A stretch of 35,683 nt of DNA, from contig JAFPWV010000016.1 of NCBI GenBank assembly GCA_017412675.1, positions 1-35,683 on the forward strand, read 5' to 3'. The notes beneath the pieces were generated by a model. It ran no database searches and was not told where the DNA came from. It saw nothing but the letters and a program-made list of their open reading frames with translations. Positions 8,453 through 16,522 of the stretch are shown here, in pieces; position 1 is the first letter of the stretch; each line of letters begins with the position of its first letter. Source of the stretch: Clostridia bacterium. GTDB taxonomy: Bacteria; Bacillota; Clostridia; Oscillospirales; CAG-272. A program made the translations under genes and the position numbers.

Positions 8453-9958
8453 ATGAAACGCCGCATTTCCATCCTTCTTCTCTGCGTAATGCTTCTCTCC
8501 CTCGCAGCCTCCTGCGCGAAGAACCCCGCCGAAGCGGACAAACCGAACACGCCGACCGCTTCCACTCCCTCCGCAGAGACGCCGTCCGAGGAGGAAGGGG
8601 ACGCCGATCTCCCGAAATACCCGTATTACGACGGCCACGATCTCGGCGGCAGAAACTTCCACTTCATCAACGCCCCCGCCGCGTACTGGGATATGTTCAC
8701 CTCGATGACGGCCGATGAGATCACCGGCGAGGTCATCAACGACGCGGTCTTCGAGCGCAACGCCCGGATCTCGGACAAGCTCAACTGCACGATGACCGAG
8801 GAGGGCTACCGCATCTCCGACGGCTACTGGGACGAGCTCTCTCCCCTGATGCAGGCGGGCGACCCGAAGTACGACATCCTCTGCCTGCCGTACCGCTACA
8901 CCGCGACCTGCGTGACGGGCGGGTACATCCTCAACCTCGACGAAATGAAGAACCTCCACCTCGAAGAGAATTACTGGAACCAGACGATCCTCGGCGCCAC
9001 GTCGCTCAACCACCGTCACTACATCGCCTCGAGCGCCGCGCACTTCATGTCGGTCGACGGCATGTGGTGCCTCTACTTCAACCAGGCGTTGATGCGCAAC
9101 TACCAGCTCGACTTCCCCTACGACCTTGTCCGCGAGGGCAAATGGACGCTCGACCGCCTGATCGAATACATGAAGGCTGGCATGAACCTCAACGGGGAGA
9201 GCGCGTTCGCTCCGCCCTATGAAGGACGCGCGCAGTTCAGCCTGAGCGGCACCTCGGTCTACGGCTTCACCTCCTACACCTCCGTCTTCCAGAAGCTCCT
9301 CTACGGCATGGAGGCGCACATGATCGACAAGGATGACGAGGACAAGATGGTCTTCGCCGCGTCTTCCGAGCACTTCATCACCTGCGCCACGAAGCTCGCG
9401 GAGAACTTCTCCGTTCCCGGCCAGTACATCGACGCGAACGACGACGACGGCTTCTCCTACAACCTGAACATCTTCCCGTCCGGACGCGCGCTCTTCATGG
9501 GCGGCGAGCTCAAGGACGCGCAGGTCTTCCGCGACATGGACGACGAATTCGGCGTGGTGCCGCTCCCGAAGTACGACGAGGGCCAGAAGGACTACTTCAC
9601 GACGCTCGACTTCCAGATGATGACCTTCGCGATCCCCTACACCCAGACCGCGCCCGACGACGCCGCGCTCCTTCTTGACGCCCTGTCCTTCGAGACCTAC
9701 ACCTCGATCCTCGACGTGTTCCTCGGCAACCGCATCGAGCAGAAGGGTCTGAGAAACGCGGATTCGATCGAGATGCTGCACATCATCTACGACGGTCTCG
9801 GGATCGACCTCGGCGAGGCGTTCGATCTGTTCGGGACCCTCTCCACCGACATCAAGAGGAACATCCCGCAGGGCAAGACCGAATTCGCCTCCCTGATCGA
9901 AAAGAACAAAAAGCCGATCGTCAAGCAGATGCAGAAGCTCCAGGAGCATTTCGAGTAA
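8453..9958 (+). CDS. extracellular solute-binding lipoprotein (carbohydrate ABC type)
   Basis: A 501-aa lipoprotein with signal peptide and lipobox (LLSLAASC), a low-complexity linker, then the same fold signatures as the protein at 4838 (LGGRNFHFIN, ERNARI, LVREGKWTLD, FGVVPLPKYDEGQ). Unlike its two paralogues it lacks the EF-hand-like loop in the middle. AAAGGAG precedes the ATG at a normal distance; the open frame upstream of this ATG is not coding. It starts an apparent operon with a BlaI-type regulator and a GH51 arabinofuranosidase. The genes suggest arabinose-containing oligosaccharides as ligand, by inference only. Confidence 0.87.
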   Translation: MKRRISILLLCVMLLSLAASCAKNPAEADKPNTPTASTPSAETPSEEEGDADLPKYPYYDGHDLGGRNFHFINAPAAYWDMFTSMTADEITGEVINDAVFERNARISDKLNCTMTEEGYRISDGYWDELSPLMQAGDPKYDILCLPYRYTATCVTGGYILNLDEMKNLHLEENYWNQTILGATSLNHRHYIASSAAHFMSVDGMWCLYFNQALMRNYQLDFPYDLVREGKWTLDRLIEYMKAGMNLNGESAFAPPYEGRAQFSLSGTSVYGFTSYTSVFQKLLYGMEAHMIDKDDEDKMVFAASSEHFITCATKLAENFSVPGQYIDANDDDGFSYNLNIFPSGRALFMGGELKDAQVFRDMDDEFGVVPLPKYDEGQKDYFTTLDFQMMTFAIPYTQTAPDDAALLLDALSFETYTSILDVFLGNRIEQKGLRNADSIEMLHIIYDGLGIDLGEAFDLFGTLSTDIKRNIPQGKTEFASLIEKNKKPIVKQMQKLQEHFE

Positions 9959-9989
9959 ACCGCACACCCGGCACGAAAGGACCGTATCC

Positions 9990-10382
9990 ATGAACGAAAA
10001 CAATGAGATCATGCTCCTCCCGCCGTCCGAGCTGGAGATCATGAACGCCCTCTGGGAAGCGGAGCGCGTCTTCCCGAAACCGATCCTCACCGCTCACCTG
10101 TTCGAGGTCTCCCCGGCGCTCTCGCGGCTGAAGACCACCTCCGTGATCACCCTGCTCAACCGCCTGCTGCTCAAGGGCTATCTCCGGATCGAGAAGGCCG
10201 AGCGGAACAACACCTACACCTCCCTCGTCACCGAAGCGGAATACCGGGCGCTCGCGTGCCGGGACTTCGTCAGGACCGTGTACCTCGGGAACCGCACGGC
10301 GCTGTTCGCCGAGATCATCGCCGGCATGACGCCCGACGAGCGGACCGGTCTCTCGAAGCTGCTCGCCAAAAAGAAATCCTGA
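9990..10382 (+). CDS. BlaI/MecI family transcriptional repressor
   Basis: A 130-aa winged-helix protein. The N-terminal pattern [14 protein letters not shown], followed by the [19 protein letters not shown] recognition-helix region and [16 protein letters not shown], matches the penicillinase-repressor family. The C-terminal tail is a short helical dimerisation segment. BlaI/MecI relatives usually pair with a BlaR1-type sensor protease; none is present. The gene sits between a sugar-binding protein and an arabinofuranosidase in one operon (31 nt after the former), so it may sense sugar uptake and control this unit. AAAGGA lies upstream of ATG. Confidence 0.8.
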   Translation: MNENNEIMLLPPSELEIMNALWEAERVFPKPILTAHLFEVSPALSRLKTTSVITLLNRLLLKGYLRIEKAERNNTYTSLVTEAEYRALACRDFVRTVYLGNRTALFAEIIAGMTPDERTGLSKLLAKKKS

Positions 10383-10423
10383 CGAACATTCCGCCAAATC
10401 CCGAAAGGAAAGGAAATACAATC

Positions 10424-11896
10424 GTGGAAAAATACCTCATCAACCCCAACCAGAAGCTGAATCCGATCTGCCGCGACATCTACGGCACGTTCAGCGAGCA
10501 CCTCGGCCGAGGCATCTATGAAGGCGTCTACGTTGGCAAGGACTCTCCCATCCCGAACGTGAACGGGATGCGCACCGACGTGGTCGAAGCGCTGAAGGCG
10601 GCCGGGCTCCCCGTTCTCCGCTGGCCGGGCGGCTGCTTTGCCGACGAATACCACTGGAAGGACGGGATCGGTCCGAAGGAAACGCGCAAGAAGATGATCA
10701 ACACCCACTGGGGCGGCGTCGTGGAGGACAATTCCTTCGGCACGCACGAGTTCTTCGAGCTCTGCCGCCAGCTTGGCTGCGACGCCTACGTCACGGGCAA
10801 CCTCGGCTCCGGCACGGTGCAAGAGATGAGCGAGTGGGTCGAATACATGACCTTCGACGGCGTCTCCCCCATGGCCGATCTCCGGAAGGAAAACGGGGAC
10901 GAGAAGCCGTGGCGGCTGAAGTACTTCGGCGTCGGCAACGAGAACTGGGGCTGCGGCGGCAACATGACGGCGGACTTCTATGCCGATCAGTACCGCCGGT
11001 ACGCCACCTACGTCCGCAATTACAGCTTCCAGAACCGCGTGAAGAAGATCGCCTGCGGACCGAGCGGCGGGGACTACAACTGGACCGACGTGCTCATGAA
11101 GAAGGTCGGGCGCGCGATGGACGGGCTTTCCCTGCACTACTACACCGTCCCGGGCGACTGGGGACACAAGGGCAAGGCGACGGAATTCACCGACGAGGAA
11201 TACTATGCGACCGTCGAGAAGGCGTACGTCATGGAAGAGCTGATCCACCGCCACGACGCGCTCATGGACCGCTACGACCCGGACAAGCGCGTCGCCCTGA
11301 TCGTGGATGAATGGGGCACCTGGTACGACGTCGAGGAGGGGACCAACCCCGGCTTCCTCTATCAGCAGAACGCGGTCCGCGACGCCATCGTGGCCGGTCT
11401 GACGCTCAACATCTTCAACAAGCACAGCGACCGCGTGAAGATGGCGAACATCGCGCAGACCGTCAACGTGCTCCAGTCCGTCGCCCTGACCGACGGCGAG
11501 GACATGCTCCTCACGCCGACCTACTTCATCTTCAAGATGTTCCGGGATCATCAGGACGCGACGCTGCTCGGCTCGTACATCACCACACAGAACCTCTCCG
11601 AGAAGGGCAAGCTGCCGCAGCTCATCGAAAGCGCGTCCCTGAAGGAGGACGGCACCATCGTCTCGACCGTGGTCAACACCTCCCTGACCGAGGCGGCGGA
11701 CGTCCTCTGCCAGATCGCGGACAGAACGGTCGGCGAGGTCACGGCCGAGATCCTCACGGGCGACCCGCACGACCACAACACCTTCGAGGAGAAGCAGAAG
11801 GTCGGCACCCAGGCCTTTGACGGCGTCTCCCTCACCTCCGACGGCTTCCGCGCGGCGATCCCGCCCTGCTCCGTCGTGAAGTTCCTCGTGAAATAA
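10424..11896 (+). CDS. alpha-L-arabinofuranosidase, GH51
   Basis: A 490-aa retaining arabinofuranosidase, full length for GH51. The catalytic domain shows [19 protein letters not shown] near the N-terminus, the acid/base Glu in [11 protein letters not shown] (Glu173) and the nucleophile in VDEWGTWYD (Glu296); a C-terminal beta-sandwich follows. It removes terminal arabinofuranosyl groups from arabinan or arabinoxylan oligomers in the cytoplasm, as there is no signal peptide. The start is the GTG at 10424, 7 nt after AAGGAAA; the longer frame upstream is a shadow of the repressor gene. It is co-transcribed with 8453 and 9990. Confidence 0.92.
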   Translation: MEKYLINPNQKLNPICRDIYGTFSEHLGRGIYEGVYVGKDSPIPNVNGMRTDVVEALKAAGLPVLRWPGGCFADEYHWKDGIGPKETRKKMINTHWGGVVEDNSFGTHEFFELCRQLGCDAYVTGNLGSGTVQEMSEWVEYMTFDGVSPMADLRKENGDEKPWRLKYFGVGNENWGCGGNMTADFYADQYRRYATYVRNYSFQNRVKKIACGPSGGDYNWTDVLMKKVGRAMDGLSLHYYTVPGDWGHKGKATEFTDEEYYATVEKAYVMEELIHRHDALMDRYDPDKRVALIVDEWGTWYDVEEGTNPGFLYQQNAVRDAIVAGLTLNIFNKHSDRVKMANIAQTVNVLQSVALTDGEDMLLTPTYFIFKMFRDHQDATLLGSYITTQNLSEKGKLPQLIESASLKEDGTIVSTVVNTSLTEAADVLCQIADRTVGEVTAEILTGDPHDHNTFEEKQKVGTQAFDGVSLTSDGFRAAIPPCSVVKFLVK

Positions 11897-11897
11897 G

Positions 11898-12149
11898 ATG
11901 CGGGGATGCAAGCGCTGCCTTCTGCGGGAGGCCGCCGAGGACGACACGTATGCGAGCGTCATGGAGAAGGTCGCAAAGATCCCGGACGCGGACAGAGTGC
12001 CGGACGAGGTCTACCGGAAGCGCCTCACGGCCTGCGCGTCGTGCGATCACCTGATCTCCGGCGTATGCATGAAATGCGGCTGCTATGTGGAGTTCCGGGC
12101 GGCACACCGGCGGATGAAATGTCCGGACGCGGCGGCCCGGCGGTGGTGA
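11898..12149 (+). CDS. small cysteine-rich protein, DUF6171-like
   Basis: An 83-aa protein with an N-terminal CKRCLL pair and a C-terminal CASCDHLISGVCMKCGCY cluster ending in MKCP, resembling the small DUF6171 proteins of Clostridia, which are probably zinc-binding. It begins 1 nt after the arabinofuranosidase stop, so expression depends on that operon. No function is known for the family; it is not obviously carbohydrate related. Confidence 0.7.
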   Translation: MRGCKRCLLREAAEDDTYASVMEKVAKIPDADRVPDEVYRKRLTACASCDHLISGVCMKCGCYVEFRAAHRRMKCPDAAARRW

Positions 12150-12198
12150 GATTTCAAAAAAGGATTTCAAAAAAACCCGAGAAATTTTCAAAACCCAC

Positions 12199-12227
12199 TT
12201 GACAGCGCCCTGCTTTCGTGCTATAAT
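12199..12227 (+). promoter_or_regulatory. promoter of the trpP-ecf operon
   Basis: Perfect consensus: TTGACA (12199-12204), 17-nt spacer, TATAAT (12222-12227), immediately upstream of the T-box leader. Confidence 0.85.
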
Positions 12228-12233
12228 GCGCTA

Positions 12234-12513
12234 AACCGATGAGGAAGAGTGAGTACGTTCTGGCAGAACCTCAAAGAGAGCCGCGGACGGTGAGATCGCG
12301 GCAGGCAAAGCAGGACCGAATGGACTTCCGAGGGCGACCGGAACGGATCCCGAAACGGATCCCGGTATGGAAGCCGGAGTTGGACCTCCGTCAACAAAGT
12401 CCGGCGTATGATGGTACGCGCTGAGTGGACGTTTACACGTCATGCCGGGTGGCACCGCAGGAATGAGTCTTCAATCCTGTCCCAGCAAGCAAACTGTTGG
12501 GACGGGATTTTTG
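12234..12513 (+). promoter_or_regulatory. T-box leader, tryptophan specifier (UGG)
   Basis: A complete tRNA-sensing T-box. Stem I opens with GGAAG (12242-12247 region) pairing with CTTCC after the specifier. The specifier loop 3' side reads GAA-TGG-A with TGG at 12321-12323, that is the Trp codon. The distal AGAGAG plus GGTGAGA elements of stem I are recognisable. The conserved T-box sequence GGGTGGCACCGC (12447-12458) lies before the intrinsic terminator. Uncharged tRNA-Trp should stabilise the antiterminator and allow read-through into trpP-ecfAA'T. The Trp assignment agrees with the S component downstream. Confidence 0.92.
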
Positions 12514-12516
12514 TTT
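12474..12516 (+). terminator. T-box-controlled attenuator terminator
   Basis: Stem ATCCTGTCCCA (12474-12484) / TGGGACGGGAT (12498-12508) followed by a T-run. The GTCCC in the 5' arm can instead pair with the GGG of the T-box sequence, the usual mutually exclusive arrangement. Confidence 0.88.
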
Positions 12517-12588
12517 TCGGACAGCGTCTCCCCTTCGGCAAAACCATCGCAAAATTCAAATCCGCAAAGCGGAAAAGGAGAATCTGTC

Positions 12589-13128
12589 ATGGCAGAAAAA
12601 AGAACCGTCGTCACCGAGGAGAAGCGTGGCTTCTCCATCCAGGACCTCATCGTTGTCGCCGTCCTGCTCGCAGCGGGCGCCGTCCTCAAGCTCGTTGTGG
12701 GCAGCGTCGTCAACTTCTTCGGCATGAAGCCCAATTTCGTCATCGCCTCCTACTGCCTCGCCATCCTGCTCACCCGTCCGAAGCTCTATCAGAGCGCGAT
12801 CATCGGCCTCCTCGCCGGCGCGATCTGCCAGTTCCTCCCCGGGACGCCGTGGCTCAACCTGATCTCCGAGCTCGTCGGCGCGGTCGCAATGGGGCTGTTG
12901 ATCCGCGTCCCCATGAAGATCGGCAAGCTGGACGTCAATCCGATGGTCTCCACCTTCGTTTCCACCGTTCTCTCCGGCGGCACCTACACGATCTGCCTCT
13001 TCGCGTTCGTCAAGGCCACAACGGAAGGGCTCGTCGCCTACATCCCGATCGTGCTCTGCACCGCGCTCATCAACATGGTGCTCGTACAGCTCCTCTACTT
13101 CCCGCTGAAAAAAGTCCTCGGGAAATAA
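12589..13128 (+). CDS. trpP: tryptophan ECF transporter S component (TrpP-like)
   Basis: A 179-aa integral membrane protein with about five to six hydrophobic segments and the motif FFGMKPNF typical of the TrpP/YhaG group. In an ECF transporter it binds the substrate within the membrane and docks on the EcfAA'T module. The start ATG follows AAAAGGAG; the frame upstream runs through the T-box and is not coding. The T-box specifier for tryptophan supports tryptophan as substrate. The three energizing genes follow directly, so the set is a dedicated transporter. Confidence 0.85.
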   Translation: MAEKRTVVTEEKRGFSIQDLIVVAVLLAAGAVLKLVVGSVVNFFGMKPNFVIASYCLAILLTRPKLYQSAIIGLLAGAICQFLPGTPWLNLISELVGAVAMGLLIRVPMKIGKLDVNPMVSTFVSTVLSGGTYTICLFAFVKATTEGLVAYIPIVLCTALINMVLVQLLYFPLKKVLGK

Positions 13129-13171
13129 ACGGCGGATCCCCCAGACGTTCTGATTCCGAAAGGAGAAAACC

Positions 13172-14011
13172 ATGATCGAGCTGCAGTCGCTCACCTTCCG
13201 TTACGCCGGCGCGGACCGGGATGCCCTTCACGACATCACGCTCACGATCCCCGACGGCGCGTTCCTCGGCATCATCGGCCCGGCGGGCGCGGGAAAGTCC
13301 ACCCTCGCCCACGCGATCGGCGGGATCGTCCCGCACGCCGTCCACGGCGATTTCTACGGCGCCGTCCGAGTCAACGGCCTCGACACTGCCGACACCCGTC
13401 TCACCGACCTCTCCCGCATCGTCGGGACGGTCTTTCAGGACGTGGAGAGTCAGATCATCTCCTCCGTCGTGGAGGACGAGCTCCTCTACGGTCTCGAAAA
13501 CTTCGGCGTCCCGCGGGAGGAGATCGAGGAGCGGATGACCTTCGCCCTCGAGGAGGTCGGCATCGCCGCACTGCGGAACCGGACCATCGCCTCCCTCTCC
13601 GGCGGGCAGCGGCAGAAGGTCGCCATCGCGTCCCTCGTCGCGCTGCGTCCGAAGATCCTCGTCCTCGACGAACCGACGGGCGAGCTCGATCCGTCGAGCA
13701 GCCGCCAGATCTTCTCCCTCCTGCGCACCCTCAACCGGGAATACGGCATGACCGTCGTCGTGGTCGAACAGAAGATCATGCTGCTGTGCGAATTTGCCGA
13801 ACGGCTCGCCGTGTTGAACGAAGGACGGATCGAGCGGCTCGGCGAGGTGCGCGAGGTCCTCGGCGACATCGCGGGGCTCGAAGCGATCGGCGTGAACTGT
13901 CCGCGCTCGGCACGCTTCTCTTCCCTGCTCGGGGAGAAGACGGGGCAGCCGGTCCCGGTATGCGTGAATGCGGACGAAGCGGTGGAAGCGGCAAGGAGGG
14001 TGATCGGATGA
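13172..14011 (+). CDS. ecfA1: ECF transporter ATPase 1 (EcfA-type)
   Basis: A 279-aa ABC ATPase with Walker A GPAGAGKS (36-43), Q-loop in FQDVESQI, signature LSGGQ (142-146), Walker B ILVLDEP and a VVVEQK switch region in which the usual switch His is Gln. It powers the ECF complex on the inner face of the membrane. It starts 43 nt after trpP behind AAAGGAG and overlaps the second ATPase by 4 nt (ATGA). Confidence 0.88.
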   Translation: MIELQSLTFRYAGADRDALHDITLTIPDGAFLGIIGPAGAGKSTLAHAIGGIVPHAVHGDFYGAVRVNGLDTADTRLTDLSRIVGTVFQDVESQIISSVVEDELLYGLENFGVPREEIEERMTFALEEVGIAALRNRTIASLSGGQRQKVAIASLVALRPKILVLDEPTGELDPSSSRQIFSLLRTLNREYGMTVVVVEQKIMLLCEFAERLAVLNEGRIERLGEVREVLGDIAGLEAIGVNCPRSARFSSLLGEKTGQPVPVCVNADEAVEAARRVIG

Positions 14012-14829
14012 TTTGCGCGGAACAGGTGAGTTACAGCTACAGCGGGGGCGGCCAGACCGTGAGCGATCTGTCGTTCCGGATCGAAAAGGGCGAGTTCGTC
14101 GCGATCCTCGGCGAGAACGGCGCGGGCAAGACCACGACGGTCAAGCTGATCGACGGGCTCCTCAGGCCGACGTCCGGGCGGATGCTCGTGAACGGCCTCG
14201 ACACGGCGAAGACCCGCGTCAGCGAGCGGGCAAAGCAGGTGGGCTTCCTCTTCCAGAATCCGGACCGCCAGATCTGCAAGAACACCGTCCGGGAGGAGAT
14301 CGCGTTCGGTCTCCGGGCTGTCTGGGGCAAGCAGGAGGAAGAAAAGATCCGCGCCCGCACGGACGAGCTGCTCGCGCTCTTCTCCTTCCGGGGGGACGAG
14401 GAGCCGTTCTCCCTCAGCCGCGGTCAGCGTCAGCAGGTCGCACTGGCGTCCACGCTCGCCGTGAAGCCCGCCGTCCTCATCCTCGACGAGCCGACGACCG
14501 GCCTCGACTACCGGGAATGCACCCGGATCATGGAATTCATCAAAACGCTCAACGAGACCGAGGGCACGACGGTCGTGATGGTCTGCCACGACATGGAGGT
14601 CGTCCTCGACTATGCCCGGCGCGCGCTTGTCATGGCAGGAGGGCGGCTCCTCGCGGACGGTCCGGTGCACGAGATCTTCCGCGACACCGCGCTCATGGAA
14701 AAGGCCTCCCTCCTCCCGCCCCAGATCGTTCAGATCGCGGGACGGCTCGGCGGGGACTATGCCCATGCGGACGACGCGGAAACCCTGTCCGGTCTCATCG
14801 CCGCCGCGGCGGAAAGGAGGAGAGCATGA
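14008..14829 (+). CDS. ecfA2: ECF transporter ATPase 2 (EcfA'-type)
   Basis: A 273-aa ABC ATPase: Walker A GENGAGKTT (35-43), Q-loop FQNPDRQ, Walker B VLILDEPTTG, switch His in VCHDME. The signature is LSRGQ rather than LSGGQ. It forms the heterodimer with the preceding ATPase. The start overlaps the stop of ecfA1 and is preceded by AAGGAGGG; the 3' end overlaps ecfT by 4 nt. The Gln-for-His switch in one subunit and LSRGQ in the other suggest one of the two ATP sites is non-consensus. Confidence 0.88.
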   Translation: MICAEQVSYSYSGGGQTVSDLSFRIEKGEFVAILGENGAGKTTTVKLIDGLLRPTSGRMLVNGLDTAKTRVSERAKQVGFLFQNPDRQICKNTVREEIAFGLRAVWGKQEEEKIRARTDELLALFSFRGDEEPFSLSRGQRQQVALASTLAVKPAVLILDEPTTGLDYRECTRIMEFIKTLNETEGTTVVMVCHDMEVVLDYARRALVMAGGRLLADGPVHEIFRDTALMEKASLLPPQIVQIAGRLGGDYAHADDAETLSGLIAAAAERRRA

Positions 14830-15575
14830 ACGGACTCTTTCAATATGTGCCGGGCAACTCCCCCCTGCACCGCATGAACCCCGTGACGAAGATCCTATTG
14901 ACCCTCTCCGTCTGCATCGCGGCGTTCCTCACGGACAACCTCTTCGTGCTGTTGTTCCTGCTCGTCTTCGATCTCATGATCGGCGTCGCGGCGGGCGCGG
15001 CCAGAAAGGCATTCTCCATCTTCAAGGGTCTCTTCAAGGTCTCGCTCTTCCTCTTTGTGCTGCAGGTCCTCTTCATCCGGCGCGGGAACCGCCTCTTCTG
15101 GATCGTCACGGACGAAGGGCTCCTCACGGCCGCCGCGGTGGTGCTCCGCCTGCTCGTGGTGTGCCTGCCGCTCGCGCTCATTCTGACGGTGACGCAGGTC
15201 TCGGACATCGCCAACGCCATGGTGCAGGTCCTGCACGTCCCCTACGCCTACGCCTTCACGCTCACGACGGCGATCCGCTTCATCCCCCAGTTCATGGAGG
15301 AGATGGGCGGGATCATGGAATCCCAGACGGCGCGGGGCGTGGAATTCGACTCGAAGAACGTCTTCAAGAAGCTCGGGATGCTTTTCCCGCTCTGCGCGCC
15401 GCTCTTGATTTCCTCGGTCCGTCGGACGGGTGCGACCGCCACCGCCGCCGAGGTGAGGGGCTTCAACCTGCGGACGCGGGAATCGGGCTACAAGCGGTAC
15501 GGCTTCGGGCTCGTCGACCTCGCCGCCGTTCTGATCTCCGCCGCGCTCATCGTCGGAGCGGTCCTGATCCCATAA
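14826..15575 (+). CDS. ecfT: ECF transporter transmembrane coupling protein EcfT
   Basis: A 249-aa membrane protein with the N-terminal pattern SPLHRMNPVTKIL typical of EcfT, several membrane spans, and the cytoplasmic coupling helices: the first Ala-Arg-Gly motif is intact (QTARGVEF), the second is VRG (AAEVRGFN) instead of ARG. These motifs dock into the ATPases. AGGAGG precedes the ATG, which overlaps the ATPase stop. It ends the T-box operon. Confidence 0.88.
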   Translation: MNGLFQYVPGNSPLHRMNPVTKILLTLSVCIAAFLTDNLFVLLFLLVFDLMIGVAAGAARKAFSIFKGLFKVSLFLFVLQVLFIRRGNRLFWIVTDEGLLTAAAVVLRLLVVCLPLALILTVTQVSDIANAMVQVLHVPYAYAFTLTTAIRFIPQFMEEMGGIMESQTARGVEFDSKNVFKKLGMLFPLCAPLLISSVRRTGATATAAEVRGFNLRTRESGYKRYGFGLVDLAAVLISAALIVGAVLIP

Positions 15576-15587
15576 CAAAAAAACGGC

Positions 15588-15636
15588 GGGCTGCCGCAAG
15601 GTTCTCTCAAACCGGAGAGAGGCGGCAGCCCTTTTT
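15588..15636. terminator. bidirectional terminator between ecfT and the convergent membrane gene
   Basis: Stem GGGCTGCCGC (15588-15597) / GCGGCAGCCC (15622-15631) with an inner TCTC/GAGA stem. A T-run follows on the plus strand and an A-run precedes it, so it can end transcription from both sides. Confidence 0.85.
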
Positions 15637-15637
15637 C

Positions 15638-15943
15638 TTATTTCCGTTTCAGCGCGGCCCGGACCTTGCCCTGCGGATCCTTGACGAGCAGGACGATGAT
15701 CCAGATCACCAGTCCCAGCGCGACGACGGAGAGACCGAGATAGAAATCGTTCACGAGGTCTTCGAGGGCGGGCGTGAAGAACTCCGCGCCGAGCTCGATG
15801 TATTCCGTGATCGCGTCGACCAGCCACATCAGGGACGCGCCCCAGAAGAGCCAGCAGAGGACGCCGAGCTTCATGTCGGTCTTTCCCCGGTACCAGAGAA
15901 CGGTCGCGATAACGGCGGCGAAAACTGTGGTCAGCAGCGTCAT
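15638..15943 (-). CDS. small membrane protein of unknown function (pair, second gene)
   Basis: A 101-aa protein with three predicted hydrophobic segments (residues about 1-17, 26-45 and 68-87) and a basic C-terminal tail (ALKRK). A WYRGKTDMKLG loop follows the first segment and an acidic amphipathic stretch separates the last two. The start codon overlaps the stop of the preceding gene (ATGA), so the two proteins are translationally coupled and probably form a complex. I do not recognise a family with known function; the pair looks like one conserved in Clostridia. Expression is from the promoter at 16480-16508. Confidence 0.72.
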   Translation of the reverse strand: MTLLTTVFAAVIATVLWYRGKTDMKLGVLCWLFWGASLMWLVDAITEYIELGAEFFTPALEDLVNDFYLGLSVVALGLVIWIIVLLVKDPQGKVRAALKRK

Positions 15944-16326
15944 GACTGTACCTCCGCGGCCTCGGTCTCCACCGGAGCGGGCCTCTTATCGATGGCCTTC
16001 GCGACGAGGACCATGCCGACCCAGACGCCCGTGACGAGCACCGCCATGCCGACGCCGACCGTGCCCATCTCCCGGAGCATCTCCGCCGTCTCTCCTTCGG
16101 CAGCTGCCGTGAGGAACGGGAAGAACGGGGTGACCTCGCCGTGCCAGACGTGCTCGAACGCGAGAAGCGCGGAGCCGCCCCAGAGCAGGTTGTTCAGCCA
16201 GTTCAGCTTGGAGCCGAACGTGATCTTTGCTTCCGCCTCAGATGCGGGAGCGCTGTCTTTTTTCATCGCCTTGGACGCGACGGTGGTGACGATCGCCTCC
16301 GCTGCGGGTACGAGAAAACATGCCAT
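15940..16326 (-). CDS. small membrane protein of unknown function (pair, first gene)
   Basis: A 128-aa protein beginning MACFLVPAAEAIVTTV, with an N-terminal hydrophobic segment, a short charged linker (KKDSAPASEAEAK), a second segment around NNLLWGGSALLAFEHVWHGE and a third near the C-terminus (VGMAVLVTGVWVGMVLVA). The conserved-looking His-containing EHVWHGEV motif lies in or near the membrane. The start is set by CAGGAGG 6 nt upstream; the open frame extends further back only through the leader RNA. No known function; role may be hinted by the ligand of its attenuator-type leader. Confidence 0.72.
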   Translation of the reverse strand: MACFLVPAAEAIVTTVASKAMKKDSAPASEAEAKITFGSKLNWLNNLLWGGSALLAFEHVWHGEVTPFFPFLTAAAEGETAEMLREMGTVGVGMAVLVTGVWVGMVLVAKAIDKRPAPVETEAAEVQS

Positions 16327-16473
16327 ATTGGCCTCCTGTTTCTTCCGGATCGGTTTAAACACAAAAAGACACACGCCTCCCTGAGAGAGCCGCATGTCTT
16401 CGTGAACATGATTCCGGAAAAATGTATGTATGGTGGTTTCGGGGTCTCCCCCGGCAGTCAGCTTCGTGCCGAC
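16327..16473 (-). promoter_or_regulatory. attenuator-like structured leader RNA (candidate riboswitch)
   Basis: The roughly 147-nt untranslated leader, read on the minus strand, contains a 5' structured part: CGGCA/TGCCG and GGGG-AGA-CCCC hairpins, then a single-stranded ACCACCATACATAC-type segment. Next is a possible antiterminator hairpin CATGT/ACATG (16406-16410 with 16393-16397). A strong terminator follows: GACATGC (16398-16392) pairs with GTGTGTC (16374-16368), inner stem CTCTC/GGGAG, then TTTTT at 16367-16363. Antiterminator and terminator share the GACATG segment and exclude each other. I could not match the 5' part to a riboswitch class I know. Confidence 0.6.
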
Positions 16474-16479
16474 GGGATG

Positions 16480-16508
16480 ATTATACCATATTTCATCCGG
16501 TCTGTCAA
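16480..16508 (-). promoter_or_regulatory. promoter of the membrane-protein pair
   Basis: Perfect consensus on the minus strand: TTGACA (16508-16503), 17-nt spacer, TATAAT (16485-16480). It lies between the serine hydrolase stop and the structured leader. Confidence 0.85.
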
Positions 16509-16522
16509 GACGGTTTGATCGG

